Assembly (NCBI GenBank): GCA_051453625.1
Contig: JBOZIK010000001.1
Coordinates: forward strand, 270,436,658 to 270,494,979
DNA length: 58,322 bases
Direction: 5' to 3'
Source of the DNA: Welwitschia mirabilis
Taxonomy: Eukaryota; Gnetophyta; Gnetopsida; Welwitschiales
A program made the translations under genes and the position numbers. The notes beneath the pieces were generated by a model, which saw only the letters and a list, made by a program, of their open reading frames with translations, was not told the DNA's origin and made no database searches. Below, one piece after another: positions 22,007 to 32,024 of this stretch (its first letter is position 1; each line of letters starts with the position of its first letter).

Positions 22007-23100
22007 TTATATGTACATGGAATGAACTAAACTAGCAAAAATAATTACTTTTAGTGTTATCTTGGTCACATTACATAAGTACATCTTCATTACCAAAAAT
22101 ATTATTGGGATGCTATTTAAATTTCTAAATCTTATTAGTTGATGCTTTATAGTCTCTTGTGACATGACCTTTCTTTTCACGTCTTTCATAAACTACAATT
22201 GTATTTGTATTATGTGATGTCCTCTAATAAAAGAACTAATGATTATCTTTACCTTAATCTCAGCCCCTATTAGTTCTACCTCTAGTCGTGTTACTATTCT
22301 AAGAGAACTAACTAAAGTTTGCTTCATCATTATGATCAATATTTAATGCAATGTCAACATTTTATTTTAACTAGATGGGTCAAAATCATTTTTAAAAGTT
22401 TTATCAAACTCATTAATATTATTAGGTAAATCTTTAATGTTAAGCGTTTTTAATGTATCATTAGCTTATAAGTTAAACAATAAATTTAGATCATAATGAA
22501 TCTGTAGATAAAATTGAATGAGAAAAACCTCATGTAATACATTAATTTTTCAAATCTTTATTAATGATATATTCTATTGGATTCAACGTGTTGATTATTT
22601 CATGCACTTTTCTAAGGTGCATCTTGATTTCATTCAATTTTCTCATAAGATGGAGAAATTCTAACTTACATTTAAAGTTAAAACTTCTTCTAAAAACTTC
22701 CAAAATGGATCATGTAGTATTATGAACATTCTCATTTAATCATGTTATATGAGTTGTAGTCTATGCAAAGAAGAATACTTGCATAAAATTTGTTATCATC
22801 TTCAGTCTACTTTTTAAGATTTTCAGCATCTACACAATTCTTAAAAGGCTAGTTCAAGTGATTTTTTAAAAGATTTTTAAACTTGATAGTATTTTTAAAT
22901 TTGTAAAACACACATCCCAATTCTCCTTAGCACATAGGACTATACTAATGTTTCACTTGTAATTTCTTAACATGTTTTTTAATTTAAAAAAACTTACATA
23001 AGACGAAGAGCACAAAAATAGCAAAACAAATGTTCAAGTTGCATTAAACTATGAAATCATATAAGAAATTTATGGCCAAAACAATGTTAAAATTAACTAA
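22007..23100 (-). pseudogene. Copia gag with broken CCHC knuckle
   Basis: The minus strand at 22150-22200 reads YERREKKGHVTRDYK, matching CYxCGKKGHxxRDCK of copia gag. Gly-His is kept, while the Cys positions are Tyr or Arg, consistent with TGT/TGC to TAT/CGT changes. The rest of gag toward 23100 is an AT-rich series of stops where only position supports the call. Confidence 0.6.
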
Positions 23101-23481
23101 AGATTTTCGATATGTTAGAAAAGATGGCTAATTTAAGTGACTTATCAAGAAAGCTTTGAAAAATAAATTACAAGAAGTAGGATTTTTTTACTTTTAGAAC
23201 TCTAAAACTCTTTTCAAGATTTTCAGAATGGAGTTATGATAACTGTTTTAATTTCACATGTAGAAGTTATGGCCAAAACAATAAAGATGTTTCTTTACTT
23301 GTACTAGAGAGTTTCGCACCTAAATATTCCATTGATTATGAAAAGTATCCTACATTGGTAAATAAAAATCCTATATTGGCAACACTAGATCTTACACTTA
23401 TAGGTATAGAGAGGGATAAATCCACCAATCTACAAATATATTTGGGTTTTATATTGAAACCATAATACATCTTATCTTTTG

Positions 23482-23493
23482 GATCTAATAGCA
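23482..23493 (-). other. Copia primer-binding site (decayed)
   Basis: Minus-strand TGCTATTAGATC corresponds to TGGTATCAGAGC of initiator tRNA-Met with three differences and abuts the inner end of the right-hand LTR. Confidence 0.65.
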
Positions 23494-23728
23494 ATTAAAT
23501 AAATCTTTAAGTGAATTTATGTAAAACGATCTACCTAAAACGGCAATAAGAAAAGGAAAAAATAGAGAATAGAGATTTAGAAGAGCTTCGCAATAATGTG
23601 AATACTTCAATGATGATTATGATAAGTCATTAGAGATTAAATACCTAACTAACTACATGATTTTACATCGTTGTACGTGTGGGATAAAGCATGATCTTTT
23701 TAACATTAACGTATCCTAAATTCTAACA
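23494..23728 (-). repeat. Copia 5' LTR (right copy)
   Basis: Minus-strand start TGTTAGAATTTAGGATACGT; it aligns with 6419-6652 along its full length of about 235 bp. TGTTAGAAT is a common start for plant copia LTRs. Confidence 0.82.
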
Positions 23729-26700
23729 TTTGAATCCATCATTTATACATATAAAAAGATAGTTTTAGTATCCTTTTTTACTTACAAATTAGGATCCTCA
23801 TTCTTTATGAAAACATCATCATTATTTTAATTTAAGGATTTGCACTAGAATAGAAGTAGTATTATGGGATTTATGCCCTAATTGTAATTTACATAGTATA
23901 GTCTCAATTAATATTCTTAGAAAAAGTGATTTTAAACTTTAGCAAGAAAAAATAAATTTAAAACATTAAAAGTAACTTCTTAAATTAGTGTTTCTTTTTT
24001 ATAAGAATCAAAATTTAATTTAAATTCCCTATCTTGCTAATCCATAATGAGGAAGATAGTTTGGGTTATCTAGAACTTAATTAAGCTATATCAAGGAAGC
24101 TTGATCTATCTCTCACACCATCATGCAAGTATACTATAACATTATGATGTGTTAATTTAGTTTTTTTAAGTGATTTGACTTTAGTGTAATGTCTTTACCT
24201 ATTTCTTAGTTTCTTTATATCATTAAGACTTTAAAAATGTTACTATTAGTTAATTACCTTGCTAAGAGAAGGTGGAAAATCTTTATAATCATGTATGCTA
24301 AAACTCCTTCTAATATGTCATTAATAATTATTAGAAATACTTCTTAAGAATAGTTAACAATAACTACTACGTACCCACATTTTTTCACTGAATATGAAAG
24401 AATGCTTTTAAAACTAACTAGTTTTAGATTCCTAAATAAGTAAATGAAATGTATTTACAATAGTCCTAAACTTTGTAAATATTATCATGGGTATTTTTAA
24501 TGTCTCTTGTATATATTTTTTCAATGATGTTATAGGTGTCGTAGCTAGTAAAATAGGTTTATCATATAATGGAACTCAGTTAGAACTAGTAATGTTAATA
24601 AGAACTATTATGATTGAGATCCTAAAAAACCTTTATTAGCTCTTTGAATCCCAATTTAGTATGAACATCATATAATATGTATAGATTCATTATGAATGAG
24701 TGAATTAATGCTATATATAATACTAAAATCTTATCATTTCTTATTTGAGATTCAATATGAATGTCATGAGAGCTAAAAATTATATATTATTCTTTTCATC
24801 TATGACCATACAAATATTACTGGTAGAGATATTATATATATAAGAAAATGTACTAAACTTGATTATATGTCTTTTATTAATTAATCCATGTCTCGGTACA
24901 TTTAGTTAAAAAAATTAATTTCAATCGTCATCTCATAGATCTTCTAAGTAATCAACTCCATAAATCTCATTGTTGAGATTTCCATCTACGTAAAAATAAG
25001 ATTCTATATCTCCTTTAAATTATTCATATTTTAAAGGCCATTAATTCTTATATAATCTACCCATGAAATATAAATAATTAATAAAGAAGATATAATACAA
25101 AAAGATAAAAACAATAAAATCTAAAGAAATATTTTAGTAATTTACTAGTTCATGATGCATTTACACTTATAGTTCACTTCGCTTAATTTCTTATGACTTA
25201 GTTTTAGAGATTAATTTGCTTCTTTTTTCATCTCTCTCTCCCTTTTTATTTTTCTTTTACTATGTATTTATGCTGTTATGTGCAAATCTTCTTCTTACAT
25301 ATTTTTTAGTGTACATACATACATACATATATTATGTATTCTTTTATGTGCATTGAATATATGTTCTTACATAATTCACATGATGGCATTGCTCATATGT
25401 ATTGAGGGTGATAAATATTCATATTTACATGATTTAATACGTGGATGATGATGATGGTGATCATCAATGATAGTAATAACTAAATGCCACTTGATGCTTA
25501 TTCTAATGAGTGTGTATGGTTCATTGTGGAAAACTATTTATATTTTTTAATCTTTAATATGTAATTTCTCATGAGCCATTCTATATGACCTTATAGTTAT
25601 TTTTATCTAGTGTATAACTTCTCAATGCTAGAACATTGTTGTATTTTCACACTATCACATGATATTTTCACATTTTTATGATGAATCTATTATCATGCAT
25701 ATGACTTGTTATGATTATATTTTACTTGTGTTGTTAAGAATGTAGTAATAATTTAGCTAAGAGGTTGTTTAGACATAGATTTAACCCCATTTCTAACACT
25801 TAATTATGCTTGCTTATTCTTATAATAGCATTATCTCTAATAGTTTACAAATGATTTCATGTTGTGAATCATAGTTTTTTAATTATTATATTCTATGTTA
25901 TTTTTTAGGTCTAATTGGATTATATTGACTTATTCGAGAATTATGACTTATAGGCTCCATAGTGAATTGCATCAAATAGTTATATGGTCATGTTGTGATG
26001 ATTCTTCTTCCATACATCATAATACCAAGGAGAAAGAACTAGGCTTTAGAGCCTATATTCTTACCATTCAATAGGGTGTGCACATGCTTTCAAGGTGATC
26101 ATTTGAATACATTATTATTTAAATATTTGTAGCATGACCTCCTTACGTTGTATTAGAAGTTTTATAAACCCAATAGTCACTATCGTAGATGGAAGTATGT
26201 CTAAACCCTTGACCTATAGAAACTAGTAGATATCTCTTTTGACATCTTTATTATCATTTTGCTATTGTGATATGATGCTTGGGGACTCCATGGCATTGTT
26301 GTAATTCATAGGCTCAAGGACTAATCCTTGAATACAAGGTGTTTGAATCATATCCCTTATAATTTTACTTATTATTGATAATCACATCAATGACTTAACA
26401 TATTGGTCATATTATTATTATCAATGTATGTCATATTCGATAAGTAGTTTCATGCTTTATGTTATTTAATTTTAATAATTAAAATGAGTTTACAATCATA
26501 ACATAATTAATTTAATCATTTAGACATAAGTGAAAACACAGTTTTATTTAACATGTCAATTGTTGCATTATCTAATATCAACTATTTTATGTTATCATTA
26601 CATAAACTTTACATGATTATTATGACATTGAATTCTTTTCATTCTTTTTATATCTTACATGTTACTAACAATTTCACAGGTTCTCGTGGAGCGTTGATAC

Positions 26701-28139
26701 TAATTTAGATGCTTCATGCAAAATATTAATATTATAATTATATTAATTTGGGTTAACTACTATTCTATAAGTATAGAGACCCACGTACTTTTGAATCCTA
26801 ATAAACTGTCTTACATAAAAGGATTTTACACTAACTCTGTAATATGAATTTACATTTCATGAATAAAATTGATTTTTATATAATACATTATTTTCTATAT
26901 TTTTATTAAAGATAATTTTAAGTTGTTAATTGTTTATAATTGGCATCATCATCTAAAATTTATTATTTATTATTATATTCCATTAAAATTCAAAAAACCC
27001 ATGATAGTTATATTAAAAGATAATTTCAATCATTGTATTCCTTTTCTTATTTCATAATCCATTACCACTTCCTTTGCAAGGAAATAATTACAAATAGGAA
27101 TTCAAATGAGATGATCATGAATAATTAAAAATTAGTTTTATTAAATAGAAAGAGTAGTAAAGGTTAGCATGATTAAGAGCCATAATTATTTTTAACAACT
27201 TCAAGTAAAAGGAAGGAGAATTATGTAAATGATCAATATTAAGGTTTTTCCCCTCTAATGAAAGTACTAACTTAAAGCTAATCCTCATGCCTATTTTCTT
27301 TATTAAAAAATGAGTATCTTACATGAGTAATCTGTAGGAAAAGAGTTAGTTTTTGAAAATAAAAAGTAAATTTTTGTAATGATTTAAATGTGTAGGCAGG
27401 AAAATCTTTAAGCATATTATATTTTGACAATGTTATGCAGTTATGAAGGTTTGAATCATTGTCTTATTTCAACCATGAAGTTCAAATACCTTTTTAAGCT
27501 CAAGCATTTTTAGAAATTAAAGGAAGTCCATGTTATTCTTGAAACCTATAACCAAAAAATGTAATTGTAAAAAATTTTTTTTGATTTAGTAACCTTTTAA
27601 ATTAAAAAATAAATTATTTCTATCATTCTTCTTTTTCCCTCCTCTTTCTAACTAAAGATTATTAGAGTAAAATGAAATGCAATCCCATAAGAAATTTACT
27701 ATCCAAGAATAAGTTTAGGAATGTTGACGTTCATGGTATTTAATTCATCACTTAATTTGATAATAATATTATATTACTTGAAAAGAAACCCAAGGCGACT
27801 CTTGGCATTATTCTAGAGGCACCTATGAAACTTAATGAAAAGGGCTGAAACGTAAAAACAAATGACATATAAGTTATTCTATGATTTCATCATTGCATTA
27901 AAAACAATCCCTTTTAAGGGGAATAAAGAAATAAAGGGACAACGTTAACTTCTCCCTCATCTATACGACTTATATTAAACCATTTCACTTCAATCTATGC
28001 AATTTGCATTAAATTATCTCCCAAAACAATATAATTGACTCAAAATAATTATTAAAAAATGTTCAGAAATAAAATAAATAACCAAGAGAAATAATGCCAA
28101 CGAGTCACATTAATTATAACATGCTTGTAATATTTACTA
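23729..28139. other. Unassigned region between copia and the G-gamma gene
   Basis: No gene recognised. The stretch about 26040-26900 looks like the 3' portion of an LTR (GGTTCTCGTGGAGCGTTGA near 26680, GTAGTTAACCC-like text, AATAAA at 26862), but no partner copy exists in the window. An (ACAT)n microsatellite lies at 25311-25331. Base composition becomes less AT-rich only after about 28140. Confidence 0.5.
25311..25331. repeat. (ACAT)n microsatellite
   Basis: Four to five uninterrupted CATA/ACAT units in GTACATACATACATACATAT. Confidence 0.8.
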
Positions 28140-28148
28140 GGATGATTT

Positions 28149-28156
28149 CATGCATG
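28149..28156. promoter_or_regulatory. RY-type motif CATGCATG
   Basis: Palindromic CATGCATG, the B3-domain RY core in plants. It is a short motif, so occurrence by chance is possible. Confidence 0.3.
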
Positions 28157-28186
28157 GCATCATTTTCGTTACCCACTCCCCAACAT

Positions 28187-28192
28187 ACGTGT
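28187..28192 (+). promoter_or_regulatory. ABRE-like motif ACGTGT
   Basis: ACGT-core bZIP-type site. Plant G-gamma genes take part in ABA signalling, which makes the site interesting but proves nothing. Confidence 0.3.
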
Positions 28193-28376
28193 GAAAAGAA
28201 GCGTGGAATCACGCAACAGACAACACACATCAGCCTGTCAATACTCGCAACACGCGACTCTTCTCAAATATTTTAAGAGCCACCGAATTCGTCATTCATC
28301 CAACGAAACGCCAAACCAACTGGTTTCTGAGCTGGGACCGTACTTGTATTAGTTCTTTTTTACAATAACGGCATTA

Positions 28377-28499
28377 ATGCAGAGACTGTTGTCGCTTGAG
28401 CTTTCATTCTCTGCTTTTGTTTCGGTTTCATCCCTGGCAATGATCTCTGCAACTTCTGAAATGTTAAAATCTCGCTTCTGTCTTTTTTCAAGAAGCTAG
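28377..28499 (+). CDS. Upstream ORF of 40 codons in the G-gamma leader
   Basis: ATG at 28377, stop TAG at 28497. It starts MQRLLSLELSFSAFVSVSSL, with a hydrophobic, Ser-rich first half resembling a signal or membrane segment. It ends 159 bases before the main start codon. If the leader begins upstream of 28377 and is not spliced out, it could reduce translation of the main frame. A leader intron could also remove it. No homologue is recognised. Confidence 0.3.
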   Translation: MQRLLSLELSFSAFVSVSSLAMISATSEMLKSRFCLFSRS

Positions 28500-28597
28500 G
28501 CTTTTGCGTTGATTGGATTTTTGCCGCTTTATTTAATATTCTTTGATCTGGTGTAAGGAAGTGGATGTACGTATCTGTTTAGACTCGCTTCAAGATC

Positions 28598-28636
28598 ATG
28601 TTCAAGATTCTGGTAGTGGAGATGAGGCGCCAGTAA
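28598..28636 (+). CDS. Upstream ORF of 12 codons in the G-gamma leader
   Basis: ATG at 28598 reads MFKILVVEMRRQ and stops at TAA 28634-28636, 22 bases before the main ATG. A second in-frame ATG at 28622 gives a four-residue version. A further ATG at 28565 opens a five-residue ORF. Together they suggest a leader with several upstream starts. Confidence 0.35.
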   Translation: MFKILVVEMRRQ

Positions 28637-28658
28637 GGACGTATAAGGAGTTAGCAAG

Positions 28659-29943
28659 ATGCAGAGTTCTGCAACAAAGAATCCGATTTCAGGTGCTTTA
28701 CCAGTTTTAGAGCCGCGGCCTCTTACGCTTTCGCCTGATTTGAGAGGAAAGCATCGGAGACAAGCGGAAGCCAGTCGTCTGGATGTTCTCATAAGCGATC
28801 TGGAGGTTTTGTTTTGCTTCTTATTCCTCATTTGATCTTCTTAATTTTTGACCCAAATCTTTAAAGTCTAGAAAGTTTCATGATTTCTGGTAGACACGCT
28901 CCCCTGTCCTTTAAGGTCTCAAATTCTTGTCTCCACTGCGAATTACATTCTTTTGCCTTTTTGTATTTTCATAGAAAGAAAAGACGGCTTGGCCGCTTCT
29001 GTTAATAAATTTTGTTTAATCTTAAACCAGCAGTTCTATGATTTGAAAGTATGTTGCCTTCGGGTTAAACTTTTGTTATTTTGGACGCTTTCATACTTTT
29101 TCCGAATTCCTGGTTATTATCGGGTTAACCATAGGATTTATTAGGGTGGCTTTTTAACAGTTGAAATAGTATTGACCAATACTGTGAAGTGTCCATTTGA
29201 ACTTCTCCTCTCCTTTTGCTTAGCTGTATGTCTCAAAAGGCGGATACATCCTGCTAATTACCGAGTGAAGACTAAAATAAAGATTAGCCCTTGGTCCTGG
29301 TCGACACTGTATTTCAAAATTAATTATATTATAAAATTAATTCTTAACAAATTTCATGGTCTTCCGACTTGTTTTACTTATGCCTGAAGTTAAACTCTTT
29401 ATACAATGAAAATCTATAGCAAATAATATGAGAAAACTAGATTTTTGAACAAATATTGAGGAAACATTGTCACTGCAGATATGTAAATTAGGGATTGGAA
29501 AAACTATCTATAGCTAACGTGTGCCTTTAAAATAGTTTTCCTGGATCAAAATGAACCTGTTTTAAATGCAGGATGAGTTGGAGAAGCTTAATACAATACC
29601 CAAGGTCTCAGATATATGTACTGAGTATGTTTCATGTTTATTAATATGTTTTTCATGGACTCTGGTATCAATTGCCGACTATGTAGCTTAATTGACATTG
29701 AACTGAATTTCTGCTACTTCAGGTTCATTGGGTCTGTTATCAATCGAGAGGATCCATTTCTTCCAGAGTAGGCTTTAATTTCAAAGGGTACCTCGCTTGT
29801 AAGTCGAATTCTCAGTATTTATCCTGATTGCCTAAATTACTTCTTTCTGGATGTACAGAACTAGAGGTGAAGGAAATCCTCAGAAAAAATGGCTTGAAGG
29901 ACACAGGAAACGTAAAGGATGCTGCTGCTGCTGCTATTTATGA
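28659..29943 (+). CDS. Heterotrimeric G-protein gamma subunit, four exons
   Basis: Exons: 28659-28805, 29572-29624, 29723-29767, 29859-29943; introns of 766, 98 and 91 bp all begin GT and end AG. The joined frame is 110 codons including TGA (109 residues), normal for canonical plant G-gamma. The start is fixed by an in-frame TAA 15 bases upstream. Family signs: LRGKHRRQAEASRLDVLISDL and the following ELEKL (the coiled coil that pairs with G-beta, about residues 28-55), then VSDICTEFI (family: VSxVCxExL), then REDPFLP (family: RPDPLLP), then NPQKKWLEG (family: NPxWDRWFEG). The C-terminus is basic (HRKRKG) followed by five Cys, Tyr and Leu. The last four residues, CCYL, form a CaaX box with Leu, which predicts geranylgeranylation; neighbouring Cys could be S-acylated. 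This suggests a membrane-anchored type A subunit working with G-beta. The first donor (GTTTTG) is weak but keeps phase and domain continuity. Confidence 0.88.
29920..29934 (+). repeat. (TGC)5 microsatellite encoding the C-terminal cysteines
   Basis: Five TGC codons directly before TAT TTA TGA. Slippage would change the number of cysteines without breaking the CaaX end. Confidence 0.9.
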
Positions 29944-30412
29944 CGTATTCAAGTTGAGATAGCTGCAAAATGAGGTCAAAAGTTGCTTGACCTGTTTTTT
30001 CCTCCCACTATTGTCATCATGGTTTTCAAACAAAATTCATTCAGTGGTTCCTTTCAAATACCTATCACGCACACCACCAACATACCAGTCGATTTTTTGT
30101 TCCATTAAACTATAAACCGTATTTGTTCTCTCGTCATGATTCAAAAATTCCTGAAAAAAGCAAAATAATTCCCTTAATTTTTCTTATCAGGCGCAAGTTT
30201 CAGAGTCCATGCCCCATGCCATAAGGAGATTAGTAGGGAGGATTGTCCGTCCCTAAGAATTCCTAATTTGGAGTTCAGGACTCCAGATGCTTTGTGTTAT
30301 CCTTTTCTTCAAAATCCTAAGCTCACCTACTAATTTGATCTGTGATGTTTGAGGGCTAAGGAATTTGTTACGAAACCTTTGGTAATCCCGTTATCTCCAA
30401 AAGGACCTAAAA
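29944..30412 (+). other. 3' UTR and downstream sequence of the G-gamma gene
   Basis: No further conserved domain. A strong acceptor (TTTTTCTTATCAG) ends at 30190 and the sequence after it stays open to TAA at 30331-30333 when joined in phase to a possible donor at 29912. It may be a 3' UTR exon or an alternative last exon (see findings). The polyadenylation site was not placed. Confidence 0.45.
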
Positions 30413-30500
30413 GGAAGCAGGTGATAGCCTGGTTGGAACTATTAGTGGGTATTAGCTTCGACTCTACAATTTTGCACGTTGGCGCAGTGCAGCGAGTGCG
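30413..30500 (+). mobile_element. Candidate tRNA-derived SINE head
   Basis: A-box-like TAGCCTGGTTGG (30425-30436; one mismatch to TRGCNNAGYNGG) and B-box-like GCTTCGACTCT (30455-30465; matches GGTTCGANTCC at all but two positions), 30 bases start to start, which is tRNA-like spacing. A stretch of GC-rich sequence (TTGGCGCAGTGCAGCG) follows. No target-site duplication or tail was recognised, so the boundaries are unknown. Open frames across this area on both strands (30330-30696) look accidental. Confidence 0.4.
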
Positions 30501-30936
30501 TGCTTTGGGTACAGTGACTAATGAACATATGCAGAAACAATCACAATCGTACAAGACAGAAAGTGGTAATTTCTGGATTAAACCCATCATACAAAACTTG
30601 AAACCTGTAGTCATGAATTTAAAAACGACTCGTCTATGTAACTTTTTTCAACGCAGCTGTGTACTTACAGACAGGGAGTTCACGGGGAAATGTTAAAAAG
30701 GCATGAAACGTTTGAAGCATGTCTTGTAAAAATATATAATATTGTAATATTGTAAGTTGGATAGATATAAGAATGACTCAAAAATCTTAGTTTAAAAACT
30801 ATAGATTATATCTATTAGTAAATAATGAGAGAATAAGACGGTGACACTAGTAAGATTGAGAATCAGAATAGACTATTAGAAAATACTATTAAACACTAAT
30901 TTTTAGAATGGCTGTATCCAACAGGAGTGTACAATA
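30501..30936. other. Unassigned sequence downstream of the SINE candidate
   Basis: Nothing recognisable. The last about 95 bases (30842-30936) recur after the following gap. Confidence 0.5.
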
Positions 30937-31557
30937 NNNNNNNNNNNNNNNNNNNNNNNNNNNNNNNNNNNNNNNNNNNNNNNNNNNNNNNNNNNNNNNN
31001 NNNNNNNNNNNNNNNNNNNNNNNNNNNNNNNNNNNNNNNNNNNNNNNNNNNNNNNNNNNNNNNNNNNNNNNNNNNNNNNNNNNNNNNNNNNNNNNNNNNN
31101 NNNNNNNNNNNNNNNNNNNNNNNNNNNNNNNNNNNNNNNNNNNNNNNNNNNNNNNNNNNNNNNNNNNNNNNNNNNNNNNNNNNNNNNNNNNNNNNNNNNN
31201 NNNNNNNNNNNNNNNNNNNNNNNNNNNNNNNNNNNNNNNNNNNNNNNNNNNNNNNNNNNNNNNNNNNNNNNNNNNNNNNNNNNNNNNNNNNNNNNNNNNN
31301 NNNNNNNNNNNNNNNNNNNNNNNNNNNNNNNNNNNNNNNNNNNNNNNNNNNNNNNNNNNNNNNNNNNNNNNNNNNNNNNNNNNNNNNNNNNNNNNNNNNN
31401 NNNNNNNNNNNNNNNNNNNNNNNNNNNNNNNNNNNNNNNNNNNNNNNNNNNNNNNNNNNNNNNNNNNNNNNNNNNNNNNNNNNNNNNNNNNNNNNNNNNN
31501 NNNNNNNNNNNNNNNNNNNNNNNNNNNNNNNNNNNNNNNNNNNNNNNNNNNNNNNNN
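30937..31557. other. Assembly gap, 621 N, with duplicated flank
   Basis: 30842-30936 (GTGACACTAGTAAGATTGAG... to GAGTGTACAATA) recurs at 31558-31653 with three mismatches, so the estimated 621 bases may not exist. Confidence 0.98.
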
Positions 31558-31831
31558 GTGACACTAGTAAGATTGAGAATTAGAATAGACTATTAGAAAA
31601 TACTATTAAACATTAATTTTTAGAATGGTTGTATCCAACAGGAGTGTACAATAAAAACTAATTAAATGTGCTTTCATTTGCCAAGGGCTATAGCTTATTA
31701 CATGCATTAACTACTTTTCTTACACAAGATTACAATAAGGTACTTGCAACACTTTTCTTTGTGTAGTCATATCTTCCACTGGCAACGCTTCACAAACTAT
31801 GAGTAACTTAGCTAATGTTATGAAAACTCAA

Positions 31832-31847
31832 AATTCTTGTACAAGTA
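31832..31847. repeat. Target-site duplication, left copy, of the 31848 SINE
   Basis: AATTCTTGTACAAGTA; 15 of 16 bases match 32025-32040. Confidence 0.75.
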
Positions 31848-32024
31848 GCCAATGGGTTGTTAGTCCAATTGGTGGGACACTTGTTCATTATTTGGGATGT
31901 TATAAGTTTGAACTATTGGGTACCTTTCTTGGTACATTGTAAGACCCTAGTTGTAATTAAATTATTCCTGGGGGTGATCATATGATGACTATACTCTTCA
32001 CAAAAGTGATGGTTACACCCCTTG
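31848..32024 (+). mobile_element. tRNA-derived SINE, 177 bp
   Basis: The body starts GCCAATGGGTTGTTAGTCC. The pol III A box TAGTCCAATTGG (31861-31872) fits TRGYNNARYNGG at every position. A decayed B box, AGTTTGAACTA (31905-31915), follows 44 bases on, with C-to-T changes from GGTTCGAATCC. The element is framed by a 16-bp near-perfect direct repeat (31832-31847 and 32025-32040), the expected target-site duplication of LINE-mediated insertion. No homonucleotide tail is obvious; it ends GTTACACCCCTTG. The family was not identified. It differs from the candidate at 30413. Confidence 0.72.

Larger units (their letters stand above)
6419..23728 (-). mobile_element. Ty1-copia LTR retrotransposon, decayed, split by a nested element
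   Basis: The element reads right to left: 5' LTR (23494-23728), primer-binding site, gag with a broken CCHC knuckle, protease linker, GAG-pre-integrase, integrase, reverse transcriptase, RNase H, polypurine tract and 3' LTR (6419-6652). The domain order gag-PR-INT-RT-RH is diagnostic of Ty1-copia. A Ty3-gypsy element (7595-16481) sits inside the RNase H region. Every domain carries stops and frameshifts, so it is non-autonomous and old. Several internal segments appear twice across N gaps, and the true element is probably 2-3 kb shorter than its span here. A target-site duplication was not found. Confidence 0.88.
28140..28376 (+). promoter_or_regulatory. Putative promoter and CpG-retaining 5' region of the G-gamma gene
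   Basis: The sequence changes abruptly here: CpG dinucleotides, nearly absent elsewhere, become frequent (ACGTGT, CACGCAAC, CGCAACACGCGACTC, CAACGAAACGCC). It contains a CATGCATG RY-type element (28149-28156) and an ABRE-like ACGTGT (28187-28192). No strong TATA box is evident close to the leader. The transcription start cannot be placed from sequence alone; the extent is inferred from composition and from the gene that follows. Confidence 0.55.

Noticed and set aside
28529-28831. 100-codon open frame on the minus strand over G-gamma exon 1
   Set aside because: It is the antisense shadow of exon 1 and has no family features; the plus-strand exon model explains the sequence.
30330-30696. Open frames of 94 (minus) and 115 (plus) codons downstream of G-gamma
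   Set aside because: The two overlap on opposite strands, match no family, and cover the SINE-like pol III promoter; the less AT-rich base composition explains their length.
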